From contig JAFZKY010000047.1 of the NCBI GenBank assembly GCA_017551725.1, positions 1-64,000 of the forward strand: a stretch of 64,000 nucleotides of DNA, given 5' to 3'. This document shows positions 49,034 to 58,575 of this stretch, piece by piece. The DNA comes from Bacteroidales bacterium. Its GTDB lineage: Bacteria > Bacteroidota > Bacteroidia > Bacteroidales > WCHB1-69. The position numbers were made by a program, and so were the translations under genes. How positions within the stretch are numbered: the first letter of the stretch is position 1; every line of letters starts with the position of its first letter. Under the pieces are notes generated by a model. That model was not told where the DNA came from and did not search any database. It saw nothing but the letters and a program-made list of their open reading frames with translations.

Positions 49034-50325
49034 CTCCCAAACACCCTATCAAAGATGGCGGGTACCTGCTTCAGGTAATAGTCCAGCGTGAAACACTGCG
49101 CCAGCTCTTCTGGTGTGAACTGCTTTTGAATCGTCTCATTCTGCATCAGAAGCTCCTGGTAGTCTTTGCCGTTGAACCAGGCCTCCATGGCAATAGGTTG
49201 TACCAGGTCGTAGGCCTCCTCGCGGGCAAATCCCTTGGTTATGAGCGTAGTCATCACCCGTTGGGCAAAGATGACCTTGTGTGTCAGATAGATATTCTTC
49301 AACATATTCTCGGGGAAGACGACAAGGTTGTCCAGAATCCTTCCGAAGCGGTTGAGCATATAATCCAGCAGGATGGTGGCATCGGGGAGCATTATGCGCT
49401 CGGCGGACGAGTGCGAGATGTCGCGTTCGTGCCACAGCGGGATGTTCTCATACGAGCTGACCATGTATCCGCGCAGGATGCGGGCGCACCCGCACATGTT
49501 CTCGCTGCCGATGGGGTTGCGCTTGTGCGGCATGGCGGACGACCCCTTCTGGCCCTTGCCGAATGCCTCTTCCGCCTCGCGCAGTTCCGTGCGCTGCCAG
49601 TGGCGAACCTCCACGGCCATCTGCTCCATGGTGGAAGCAATGAGGGCCAGTGTGCCCATGTAGTGCGCGTGACGGTCGCGTTGCAACACTTGCGTGGAGA
49701 TGTTGGCCGAATGGATACCCAGCTGTTCGCAAACATAATCCTGAACAAACGGCGGCGTGTTGGCGAAGTTGCCCACTGCCCCGCTGATCTTTCCGCACTC
49801 CACATCGGCGGCAGCCATCTCAAAACGCTGCATATTGCGCTTCATCTCCTCATACCACAATGCCCATTTCAACCCCAAGGAGGTAATGTCGGCATGAACG
49901 CCATGTGTGCGTCCGATGCAGGGCGTATCCTTGAATTCGTAGGCGCGTCGTTTCAGAATCTCCATAAAACGCTGCAGATCACCACGTAGGATGTCGTTGG
50001 CCTGCTTGAGCAGATAGCCGTTGGCCGTGTCCACCACGTCCGTGGAGGTCAGGCCGTAGTGTACCCACTTGCGTTCCTCGCCCAGCGACTCGCTCACCGC
50101 ACGGGTGAAGGCCACGATGTCGTGGCGCGTTTCCTGCTCAATCTCATAGATGCGCTCCACCTGGAAGGTGGCCTTGTCTCTCAGTTTCTGCACATCCTCG
50201 GCAGGTATCACCCCCAGCTTGCTCCAAGCGGCAGCGGCTTCAATCTCGACTTTCAGGTAGGCACCGAATTTGTTTTCCTCCGTCCATACGGCACTCATTT
50301 CCGGACGCGAATAACGTGGTATCAT
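49027..50325 (-). CDS. purB: Adenylosuccinate lyase
   Basis: Splits SAICAR and adenylosuccinate in purine synthesis; 432 residues, fumarase/aspartase superfamily. The family signature is [16 protein letters not shown] (near residue 260), containing the catalytic Ser region; Gly-Arg-Thr-His-Gly-Val-His-Ala near 140 supplies the catalytic His. N-terminal Met-Ile-Pro-Arg-Tyr is typical of the short B. subtilis-like type. It has its own promoter at 50346-50353 and follows the giant T9SS gene on the minus strand. Confidence 0.95.
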   Translation of the reverse strand: MIPRYSRPEMSAVWTEENKFGAYLKVEIEAAAAWSKLGVIPAEDVQKLRDKATFQVERIYEIEQETRHDIVAFTRAVSESLGEERKWVHYGLTSTDVVDTANGYLLKQANDILRGDLQRFMEILKRRAYEFKDTPCIGRTHGVHADITSLGLKWALWYEEMKRNMQRFEMAAADVECGKISGAVGNFANTPPFVQDYVCEQLGIHSANISTQVLQRDRHAHYMGTLALIASTMEQMAVEVRHWQRTELREAEEAFGKGQKGSSAMPHKRNPIGSENMCGCARILRGYMVSSYENIPLWHERDISHSSAERIMLPDATILLDYMLNRFGRILDNLVVFPENMLKNIYLTHKVIFAQRVMTTLITKGFAREEAYDLVQPIAMEAWFNGKDYQELLMQNETIQKQFTPEELAQCFTLDYYLKQVPAIFDRVFGRD

Positions 50326-50345
50326 GTCAGCTTTTTTTTAGATTG

Positions 50346-50353
50346 CAAAAATA
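50346..50353 (-). promoter_or_regulatory. -7 element for purB
   Basis: The minus strand reads TATTTTTG followed by C, 20 bases before the purB start and 6 bases after the preceding gene's stop region. Confidence 0.55.
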
Positions 50354-50359
50354 CAAAAA

Positions 50360-53300
50360 CTATCGTTTGACAAACCGTCTCACTATAGTCCCCTTCTCTG
50401 TTTCAATCCGTATCATGTACATTCCAGTTGCCAAACGGGAAACATCCATTTCCACTTGATTATCATTAACATTATTGATATACAATATGTTACCATAAAT
50501 ATCATAAATCAAAATCCGATGTATGGGTTCCTGTGAATCCTGAATTGTGAGATGGCCTGTGGTAGGATTGGGATAGAGCGACACGGCCATCCCGTACTCT
50601 TCAATGCCGACGGTATCTTCTGCCAAGGTCTGGAAAAACACCGCATCGCTGAACTCGCTTTCCCACTGGAGATAACATCTTGCCTTCACCTGGACGTGGT
50701 AGCCCGTGTTCGGTTCCAGATCGTTGAATTCCACTTCTGGAACGGTTACATCTATCATGGCTGGAAGTGCAGGATCTTCTGACCATAAAAACACGTACCA
50801 GAGATCCTCATCCCCTCCGGGTTGCCAACGGACGATGGCATGGCGCGTGTCGATGTCTGAAACGACCAGTTGGGATGGTGTCGGACAGTCCACCTCATCC
50901 CGTTGCACCTTCACATTGTCCAAACCGCAATAATCTTGACCGGTATAAGCGGTTTTATAACGGAAGGCGATATAGCCCGCCACTGGAACATTCGCATAGC
51001 GATAGAAATGAATCGTGTCATAAGCACCGTTGATGTCCGTTTCCGAAGAGATCTGTTCAATCGTCACAAACGTGGAGGTGTCGGTGTTGTCCGTCATATA
51101 ACCGATTTCCAAATGGCTATTCTGCTGATACATCCGCTTCCAGAAGGAGATTTTAAGATTGTACAGCGTATCCGACATCTCGGGTAACACCAAATAGGAG
51201 TAATAGCCTATCCCGTGCGCAAACATCATCACCCCATTGGGGCTGGTGTAGTTATACCCGTATTGCACAATGTGCGGCATGGGAATCGAGGTTGAGGTGC
51301 GGTAGGCAAGCCAGCAGGGCGGCATTTGACCGGTAGCTTGTTGAGATGCACCTTCATAGCTGTCAAAATTATCGATGTATGGCAACGATTTGGCCGTCAC
51401 GCAAAGTGTCCGGGCGGATACAGGTCCAAGCCAGTCGCTCTGGTCGTCGGGAGTGCAGTAGGCCCGGACGTAAAACTCATAATCCATTCCTTCCTGAAGA
51501 CCTGTTATCGTAAGCGGAAGCGTGTCGGTGAGGACCAGAGTGGCATTCCCATCCGGATCCACACCCCGCAAGCCGTAAGCTATCTGCCAATAGTTATTGC
51601 TGTTGAGGGTATCCGTCCACTGCAGCTGAACCGCATCTGCCATAACAGCCAAAACCTGAAGGTCTTGCGGGATCAGACAGGTGGGGATACGTTCCAGATT
51701 CACATCATCCACATTAATATTGACATTGGATCCTCCCTGGGCCTTAAAGGCGATGTACCGTCCCGTTCCCGTATAGGTGTCAAACGGGATAATGACCTCG
51801 TTCCAACCGCCCGCCACCCGGGTCACCGCCTGAATCTCCTCGAAGGTGGAGGTGTCATACGGATTGGTCATCAGGCCCACATGGAGCACAGACGAGGAAA
51901 GGGATACGTTCCAATGGAAGCGCAACTGGACGGTATCTAACGAGATGGCGTCCCCTACTGGTGGCAAGGTGGCGATGCAGTAATTATTGTTGGCATGGAA
52001 AAACAGCGACCGCGAACCATTGTAATGGGGGGTGGTGACGGTATAAGGATACCAGATGCTGGAGGTGAACATGCTGGTGGAATTTTTCTCCCAGCACAAC
52101 GGGAAGGTGTAATTGGCGGAGCCTAATGAATCGAAACTCTCATTATACGGCAATGAATTGATGGGGAAACATTGCGTGCGGAAAGAGATGGCGGACGACC
52201 AGTCGCTGTACGATTGGTTTTCGCAGGCGGCCCGCACATACACATCATAGAAGGTGGCATCTGCCAGGCTGTTTATTGTGATGGGATGGTTATAGGCCGT
52301 CACCAGCGTGCCGGCTCCTGCCGTTTCCGGATTGAAGCCCGCGGGGCCGATGACCACTTGCCATTCTGTCTCTTCCCGCCCCGGGGTCCAGTTCACCTCC
52401 ACCGAATGGATGCCGATGTTGGAAACGGAAACGTTCACGGGATGCACGCACACGGGTGCGTAGTCCACACTCAGATTGTCGATATAGAACACGGTGGGCA
52501 CGCTGCCCTGCGAGCGGAAAGACAAATATTGTCCCGTACCCGTGTAGGATGTCAGCGGGATGGTGTACTCATTCCACACCTGCGTGCGGGCATGGATGGT
52601 CTCTATCAACGTGAACGTGCTCGTGTCGGTCGGGTTGGTCATCACGCCCACATCAATGGAGCGGTTCAGATTGTCGAATTTACCTAAGAAATGCACCTGG
52701 AGTTTTGACAATGTATCCTGCAACAAGGGGGTGGACACATATTCGTACTGGCCGGCGTCATTCGACAGGAACAGTGCCCCCGGACCGCTGAAGTAGGGCT
52801 GGTGCGACAGGTTGGAGATGGCCGAAGCCCCGTTCCCTTTCTTCGTCCAACAGGGTGGGAACACATTGTCGCTGGATGCTATACTGGTTCCGTAGTCATC
52901 GAAAAACTCCTGATAGGGAATGTGTGCATCCAAGCATTTTGTGTTGAACACCGATGCCGCCGACCAACTGGAATAGGCCGTCCCGTTGCAGATGTTCCGA
53001 ACGTAAAAAGCATATCTTGTGCCTGGGATGAGGTTGTTCAACGTAACATAGTTGTCATACGACTCGTGTACCGTGGCTGTGTCGGGATTGAAACCGGCCG
53101 GACCATACACATACTCCCATGAACTGGCCATTAAATCAGTAGGCCAAGACACGTAGGCCGAGGTCTGCGTGATTTGAGAGACCATCGCAAAGTTCGGGGC
53201 CGGGCAGTCGGTGTAGTCGATGAGGATGTTGTCCAAATAGCCGTAACTTTCCGATGTCCCCGTATTGCTTCGGAATGCGATGTACCGTCCCGTTCCCTGA

Positions 53301-56300
53301 TAGTCGGAAAGGAAGGCCTCGGCGTGGTACCACGAACCCCACTCAAACGTCAGGGTATAGTTTATCGGTGTGAAGGTGGACGGGTCCAGCGGGTTAGTCA
53401 TCACACCCACCTGTATCTGGGTCATGTAATACATCCTGATTTTGAAACTTACCTTCACATACTGCATATCAATGGAAGCATCCAATGCCGGCAGGGCCAA
53501 GGTGGTGTAGCTGGTGTTTTGGTTATAAAGAAACAGGGAACCAATGCCGTCATAGAGATAATAGCTGTCGCCCGTGATGTTTTGTGCGGAGGAGACGTGA
53601 CTGCTGTTGTATCGGGTTTGAATGTTCCAGCACGGAGGTGTCACATAATCGCCACTATTGTTATCCGCAACACCATACGTGTCGAAATTCTCCAAATAGG
53701 GAAGAGAGGAAATGTCTTCGCACAACGTAAGTTGCGTGGCCATACTGGTGTATCGGCTCTTGTCGGAAGAACTGCAGATAGAGCGGATTTTATAGGTATA
53801 AACAGTGAAAGGAGAAAGGTTGGTAAGCGTGCAGAACGTGTCGGTCACGAGTATGGACGACCACGCCAGCGAAGTGTCTGCCTTGTATGCCACCTCCCAT
53901 TGTGTCTCGTTGCCGCCCCGTTTCCAATGCAGTTCCATATAATCACTTCCCAATTGTGTGACAACAACATTTGTGGGCCGGTGACAAGTGGGTTGGTAAT
54001 CCACAATCACATTATCCAAATAGATATATCCCAGAAGTGTTTGTCCCGATTTGAAGGCGATGTTCCGCCCTGATCCCGTATATCCGGTAAAATCCACGTC
54101 ATATTCTGTCCATTCGCTCTGCACAACTTGCATCGTGTCCCACGGCTGAAAGGTTGTCACGTCATCGGCATCTTCCATAAAACCTATCTCGAATTTATAG
54201 GGAGAGCTGGCATACAGAAGGAATGATACCCGCAACTGAGAGATGGGAATTGTACTGCTGATGGTGGGAAGGGCAGCGTATGTGCATTGGGTTCCCGTAC
54301 CTTTGAAATAATAGGCTCCCGGTTCGGAATAACTGTACAAATTGTGGATATACGGATATTGCGGCGTGATGTTGGGATGGCTGAATCCATGCTTCCAGCA
54401 GTTGGGATGCGTATTATAGCCCACACCGTTGTAATCGAAATTCTCCTGATAGGGCAACGTCTTTATCTCGCCGCATTGTGTGGTGAACGATAGAATATCG
54501 CTCCAAGGGCTTGTCTCGTTGTTTAAACATAAGGTCTGCACCTGTACCTGATAGGGGGAGCTGACCACCAGCGGCTGTATCAGGCAGCTGTCAGGTGCTA
54601 CACCGAAAATCGTGTGCCAGTCATCTTCGTAAATGGTTTTATAACGAATATTTGCCGTTGTGCTGGCCGGGTCGGCCACCCAGCGAATCCAGGCGCTGCT
54701 GTCCGTGACATTCACCGCCTCCACCTGCACGGGACGGGCGCATAGCGGGATGGTGGTGATTTCCAAGTCATCGATATAATAATGGTATCCCGCGCGCTGA
54801 GGCGTCTGCAAGCGGAACATCACCCGCTTGCCGGGGCCAATGTTATGGAGCGTGTCCAGATAAAATTCGAAAAACTCCCAGGTGTTTGTTGTCGTGGGCA
54901 CCGCATCGCCCACGTACTCGTATGTGCTCTCGTCAAATGGGTTGTCGCACACAAACACCTGCAAACGCCCACATTGGTTGGTGCCGTTGCGATAGGCATA
55001 GAAGCTGACCGCCAGCGTTTGGATGGGATCGTTGAAGGCAGGTGTGGCTACCCATGTGGTATCCGTTTGTATGTCAAGACATTGTAATGGACTGTAATAG
55101 ATGGTGGGATTTTTTGTCACCTGCGGCTGAATATCCACATCAGGCACCATCCAGCAGGAAGGCACGGATCCCGTCGCCTCCTGGTCAAAGCGTGTGCGGT
55201 AGGGCGCGCTCACGGGCACCTGACATAATGTGCGACAAGAAACGGGGAAAGAAAAGTTACTTCGTATTACTGGCGTACACTGCGAACAGACTCGTACCTC
55301 ATACACTGCATCCGACCATAACCCGTTGATGGTATGGAACGTGTCAGTGATGTTCGGAATCTCCACCCAGTTGAAGTCATCCTCATGCCTATAGGCGAGA
55401 GTGTAGCCAGTGGGTGAGGATGACGGGGCTGGCTTCCAAGTACAGGTTATCGATTGGCTTGTAGTATTCGTCTGCCAAATTTGTACTGGTGGATGACATG
55501 GATTCGGACTGCTCACCACAATATCATCCACATAGAATTCATTGTAGGTATGGATAAAATCGTTTGGTGCTTTCGCCATCAGGGCAATACGATTTCCATT
55601 GCCACCATACGATGACAACGATATTTGGTATTCTGCCGCATGATCCGACAAATCCACAGAATCCACCACCACGAAGCTGCCGAGAATGTCCGCCGTGTTG
55701 GATACAACTCCAACCATCAATCGGCCAATGTTTTCACTTCCCGTTGTCTTCCATGCCGACAGGTTCAAGGTCAGCTGGGAAATCGGCATGTCGTCAATGG
55801 TTGGCATCACGGCCACCACTTTCTGGTATGCTTCCGCCAGGAAAGCGAGGCTTCGATACCGCGCCCCGGGTATTCTGGCTTCCACATACGGATAGGGTTC
55901 CGCGGAGGAGGTGTTGTACCGCAGCCAGCAGGTTGGCATGGGATTCAGGACGGTGTTGTCCAATTCGTAAAAATCGAAATTCTCCATGAAGGGCAGACTC
56001 GCCGACTGGCAGGTGGTGGTTATAGCAAACGAACCTGCTAAAAACCGGCTGCCGCACGCTGATTTCACCCGAACCTCGAACGAATAGTTTTCTTCCGGAT
56101 TCAAACCACTAATAACCAAATAATTATCATAAACACTCGTTTCTTCTGTCCATTGACTTTGGCCGGATTGTTTGTAATGCACGGTAAATGGTGCCGTTCC
56201 AGGAAAAGCATCCCATGCTATCTTGACGAAATCAGAACCGATTTGGGCCATATAAAGGGAGGCGGGGTGCATACATGCCATAGGTTGCAGCGAGAAATCC

Positions 56301-57727
56301 TCCACATAAACGGTGCCGTCCAACGCTTTAAGTGCAATGTATGAGCCGTTGCCCATGTAAAGATGCAGGCCTACGAAAACTTTCTCGTATTGGTTGACGG
56401 CCGAAGGCGACACTGTATCTACAGGCACAAAGGTGTACGGATCATCCGGATCCGTCATGACACCCACCACCAATGCTGCCGCCGCCGAAGTTTTATACAC
56501 ATCGCATTGGACCACAATCTGTTGTAAATCCAACAATGTGTCATTGATTTTCGGAGTTACCGCAAGGCCGTACCCGTTGGTTACTGCTGACAATTTTAAC
56601 ACAGGTGACGAAACGGAGGTAATAGTGGTTACAACAGGCAAGATGTTTCCATTAACGGGAAACTTGTGTCTCCGCCAGCAATCAGGGAACGTGTCGCGGT
56701 AGGCATCGAAATTTTCCTGATAGGGAAGTGTCGTCAAGATGCACGGGTCGGGCAAGGTGGTGCCGCAAACGGCTGCCGACAGCGCTGACGTGCCTTGCAC
56801 GCACACGGTCTGCACTTGATAACAGTAGGTCTGGTCGGGTTGCAAAAGCGTGTCGGCATCCTCGTAGTCCATCGTGCCCAGGGGTTGGTTGTTCAGCAGA
56901 AGGCCGTCTCTGTACACTTGGAACCCCGTGATGTTGTCATCGGTAAAATAGCCGTACACGGCCAGCGGCATACCCATCTGTTCCAGCGAGGTGGAATCCG
57001 TCCACGGCTGCCACACCCCGGTCTGCGGCGTTATCCGGTAGGCATTGCCCGTGGTCACATGCTGGTCGTCCACCAAAGGTACTCCGAAAACCGGTTGGGC
57101 GGAAGGCGTCACCATGTTCACGGCAATCCAATAGTCGCCGGGATCCAATAGGGCGTTCACATCCACCGTTATTTTGAAAATCGGACGAATGGTGTCTAAA
57201 TAATGGTTCGGGGTGTAGGCTCCGTTGGCTTGCACACGATACGCGGTCGTCCAGGTGCAGGTGGCCGGCAGCACCGTAGCCGACTGCCATACAGGTTGCG
57301 TGGTCGTGTCCGTAGGCCGTTCCGCATATATGTACACGTATGCGCCGGTGACGGGCGAGGCCGTAACGGGCACATTTTCGGCATACACATAGAAATCCAT
57401 TTTCGTGAGTTGTGCTTGACGGGTAAGGCGGATGTCATCGGCCATTGCGTAGCCGGGTGTACTGGCCTGCACGCCCAACGAGGTTTGTCCGCCATACAGC
57501 ACGCTGAGGTCGGCACCTTGCCATCCCTCACCGGGATGATTGACTATCTGCTCCTGCCTATGCAGCACTAAACGAGACCCATTCGCGTCGGGCAGGCTCC
57601 AGCTGACGTGCATGGAACGGTGGCTGGTGGGTGTAACGTTGACCTGTGAGGGGATTCCGCAGTTTTGCGCATGAAGACTTGAAAAAAGAAACACCCACAG
57701 GAAAACAGCTATAAAATTTTTTCTCAT
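50360..57727 (-). CDS. Giant T9SS-secreted protein with eight anchor-J/Fn3 repeats, 2455 residues
   Basis: The start at 57727 (Met-Arg-Lys-Asn-Phe-Ile-Ala-Val) begins a signal peptide ending Leu-His-Ala-Gln. After a first Fn3 region and a beta-sandwich (about 30-320), eight units of about 245-260 residues follow. Each opens with a Leu-Pro-Tyr-x-Glu-Asn-Phe-Asp-like motif and a Pro-x-Cys-Trp (near residues 336, 579, 842, 1094, 1344, 1606, 1862, 2119), a MAM-like choice-of-anchor-J domain, and closes with an Fn3 domain that begins Cys-x-x-Pro. The last 75 residues form a T9SS sorting domain starting at Leu-Tyr-Pro-Asn-Pro-Thr. Probably a surface adhesin or glycan-binding fibre. No enzyme domain is visible. 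Confidence 0.9.
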   Translation of the reverse strand: MRKNFIAVFLWVFLFSSLHAQNCGIPSQVNVTPTSHRSMHVSWSLPDANGSRLVLHRQEQIVNHPGEGWQGADLSVLYGGQTSLGVQASTPGYAMADDIRLTRQAQLTKMDFYVYAENVPVTASPVTGAYVYIYAERPTDTTTQPVWQSATVLPATCTWTTAYRVQANGAYTPNHYLDTIRPIFKITVDVNALLDPGDYWIAVNMVTPSAQPVFGVPLVDDQHVTTGNAYRITPQTGVWQPWTDSTSLEQMGMPLAVYGYFTDDNITGFQVYRDGLLLNNQPLGTMDYEDADTLLQPDQTYCYQVQTVCVQGTSALSAAVCGTTLPDPCILTTLPYQENFDAYRDTFPDCWRRHKFPVNGNILPVVTTITSVSSPVLKLSAVTNGYGLAVTPKINDTLLDLQQIVVQCDVYKTSAAAALVVGVMTDPDDPYTFVPVDTVSPSAVNQYEKVFVGLHLYMGNGSYIALKALDGTVYVEDFSLQPMACMHPASLYMAQIGSDFVKIAWDAFPGTAPFTVHYKQSGQSQWTEETSVYDNYLVISGLNPEENYSFEVRVKSACGSRFLAGSFAITTTCQSASLPFMENFDFYELDNTVLNPMPTCWLRYNTSSAEPYPYVEARIPGARYRSLAFLAEAYQKVVAVMPTIDDMPISQLTLNLSAWKTTGSENIGRLMVGVVSNTADILGSFVVVDSVDLSDHAAEYQISLSSYGGNGNRIALMAKAPNDFIHTYNEFYVDDIVVSSPNPCHPPVQIWQTNTTSQSITCTWKPAPSSSPTGYTLAYRHEDDFNWVEIPNITDTFHTINGLWSDAVYEVRVCSQCTPVIRSNFSFPVSCRTLCQVPVSAPYRTRFDQEATGSVPSCWMVPDVDIQPQVTKNPTIYYSPLQCLDIQTDTTWVATPAFNDPIQTLAVSFYAYRNGTNQCGRLQVFVCDNPFDESTYEYVGDAVPTTTNTWEFFEFYLDTLHNIGPGKRVMFRLQTPQRAGYHYYIDDLEITTIPLCARPVQVEAVNVTDSSAWIRWVADPASTTANIRYKTIYEDDWHTIFGVAPDSCLIQPLVVSSPYQVQVQTLCLNNETSPWSDILSFTTQCGEIKTLPYQENFDYNGVGYNTHPNCWKHGFSHPNITPQYPYIHNLYSYSEPGAYYFKGTGTQCTYAALPTISSTIPISQLRVSFLLYASSPYKFEIGFMEDADDVTTFQPWDTMQVVQSEWTEYDVDFTGYTGSGRNIAFKSGQTLLGYIYLDNVIVDYQPTCHRPTNVVVTQLGSDYMELHWKRGGNETQWEVAYKADTSLAWSSILVTDTFCTLTNLSPFTVYTYKIRSICSSSDKSRYTSMATQLTLCEDISSLPYLENFDTYGVADNNSGDYVTPPCWNIQTRYNSSHVSSAQNITGDSYYLYDGIGSLFLYNQNTSYTTLALPALDASIDMQYVKVSFKIRMYYMTQIQVGVMTNPLDPSTFTPINYTLTFEWGSWYHAEAFLSDYQGTGRYIAFRSNTGTSESYGYLDNILIDYTDCPAPNFAMVSQITQTSAYVSWPTDLMASSWEYVYGPAGFNPDTATVHESYDNYVTLNNLIPGTRYAFYVRNICNGTAYSSWSAASVFNTKCLDAHIPYQEFFDDYGTSIASSDNVFPPCWTKKGNGASAISNLSHQPYFSGPGALFLSNDAGQYEYVSTPLLQDTLSKLQVHFLGKFDNLNRSIDVGVMTNPTDTSTFTLIETIHARTQVWNEYTIPLTSYTGTGQYLSFRSQGSVPTVFYIDNLSVDYAPVCVHPVNVSVSNIGIHSVEVNWTPGREETEWQVVIGPAGFNPETAGAGTLVTAYNHPITINSLADATFYDVYVRAACENQSYSDWSSAISFRTQCFPINSLPYNESFDSLGSANYTFPLCWEKNSTSMFTSSIWYPYTVTTPHYNGSRSLFFHANNNYCIATLPPVGDAISLDTVQLRFHWNVSLSSSVLHVGLMTNPYDTSTFEEIQAVTRVAGGWNEVIIPFDTYTGTGRYIAFKAQGGSNVNINVDDVNLERIPTCLIPQDLQVLAVMADAVQLQWTDTLNSNNYWQIAYGLRGVDPDGNATLVLTDTLPLTITGLQEGMDYEFYVRAYCTPDDQSDWLGPVSARTLCVTAKSLPYIDNFDSYEGASQQATGQMPPCWLAYRTSTSIPMPHIVQYGYNYTSPNGVMMFAHGIGYYSYLVLPEMSDTLYNLKISFWKRMYQQNSHLEIGYMTDNTDTSTFVTIEQISSETDINGAYDTIHFYRYANVPVAGYIAFRYKTAYTGQDYCGLDNVKVQRDEVDCPTPSQLVVSDIDTRHAIVRWQPGGDEDLWYVFLWSEDPALPAMIDVTVPEVEFNDLEPNTGYHVQVKARCYLQWESEFSDAVFFQTLAEDTVGIEEYGMAVSLYPNPTTGHLTIQDSQEPIHRILIYDIYGNILYINNVNDNQVEMDVSRLATGMYMIRIETEKGTIVRRFVKR

Positions 57728-57792
57728 TATATTATAAATCAAATAATTACAATAAATATCCTTTCAAAAAACAACCATATTGTTCGCCTCCA

Positions 57793-57858
57793 CAAAAATA
57801 CAAAAAAGTATTGTCGTTCACGTTTATAGGCAATGGGATAATTTATTTTGTATTTTTG
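57793..57858. promoter_or_regulatory. Divergent promoter pair for the giant protein gene and trkA
   Basis: The minus strand has TATTTTTG at 57793-57800, 66 bases before the start at 57727, but it is followed by T instead of C. The plus strand has TATTTTTGC with its octamer at 57851-57858, 21 bases before the trkA start. Confidence 0.5.
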
Positions 57859-57879
57859 CCCGCAATAAAAAAGAGTGTT

Positions 57880-58575
57880 ATGGCACAGGAAAAATTCGCA
57901 ATTATAGGGGCCGGTCATTTTGGCCAGGCCATCAGCAGGGCACTGTCGGAAAAGGGTTATGAGGTGTTGGTGATTGATTCCAACCTTAACGTGGTGCAGG
58001 ATTTGTCGGAGGATGTGGCGTATGCCGTATGCACGGATGCCACCAACAAGCGCGCCCTGCAAAACGAGAATATCCAGAATTTCGACGCGGTCATTGTGGC
58101 CATCGGCAACGACTTCGTGGGCCGGTTGCTTTGCACCGCCAACCTGCTCGACCTGGGTGTGAAGCGGATCATCTGCCGCGTGATGGGCCAAAGCCAGCGC
58201 ACCATTCTGGAGAAGATGGGCATCACGGAGTTTCTTTCCCCTGAAGACGAGGTGGGCGCCCTGCTGGCCGAGCGTCTGACCAATCCCAGCATCATTTCCT
58301 ACCTGCAGTTGCCTGATGCTTACAAAATCGTTGAAATCATCGCGCCCGCACGGCTTATTAACCTGTCGCTCGGCGATATCAACTTCCGCGACAACCATAA
58401 GCTGAGTCTTATCACCATCCGCCGCAATTACGAGGAAAACGTAGCCGGCAAGACAGATATCAAACAGCATATCATCGGTGTGCCCGACTATAAGACCGTC
58501 ATCCAAGCCGGCGATGTGTTCGTGCTGTTCGGCAAGGAACACGACATTGACAACTTCATCAAAATCAACTTGTAA
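57880..58575 (+). CDS. TrkA/KtrA-like potassium channel regulatory subunit
   Basis: Cytoplasmic RCK protein that gates a Trk/Ktr potassium transporter in response to nucleotides; 231 residues. A Rossmann domain (Ile-Ile-Gly-Ala-Gly-His-Phe-Gly-Gln-Ala, residues 8-17; acidic Asp36 at the end of the second strand) spans 1-135, and a TrkA_C domain about 145-230. A single RCK pair makes it KtrA-like in size. The start at 57880 follows the promoter at 57851-57858; a longer reading would begin upstream of it. It overlaps the TrkH gene by one base (TAATG), so the subunits are translationally coupled. Confidence 0.93.
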   Translation: MAQEKFAIIGAGHFGQAISRALSEKGYEVLVIDSNLNVVQDLSEDVAYAVCTDATNKRALQNENIQNFDAVIVAIGNDFVGRLLCTANLLDLGVKRIICRVMGQSQRTILEKMGITEFLSPEDEVGALLAERLTNPSIISYLQLPDAYKIVEIIAPARLINLSLGDINFRDNHKLSLITIRRNYEENVAGKTDIKQHIIGVPDYKTVIQAGDVFVLFGKEHDIDNFIKINL

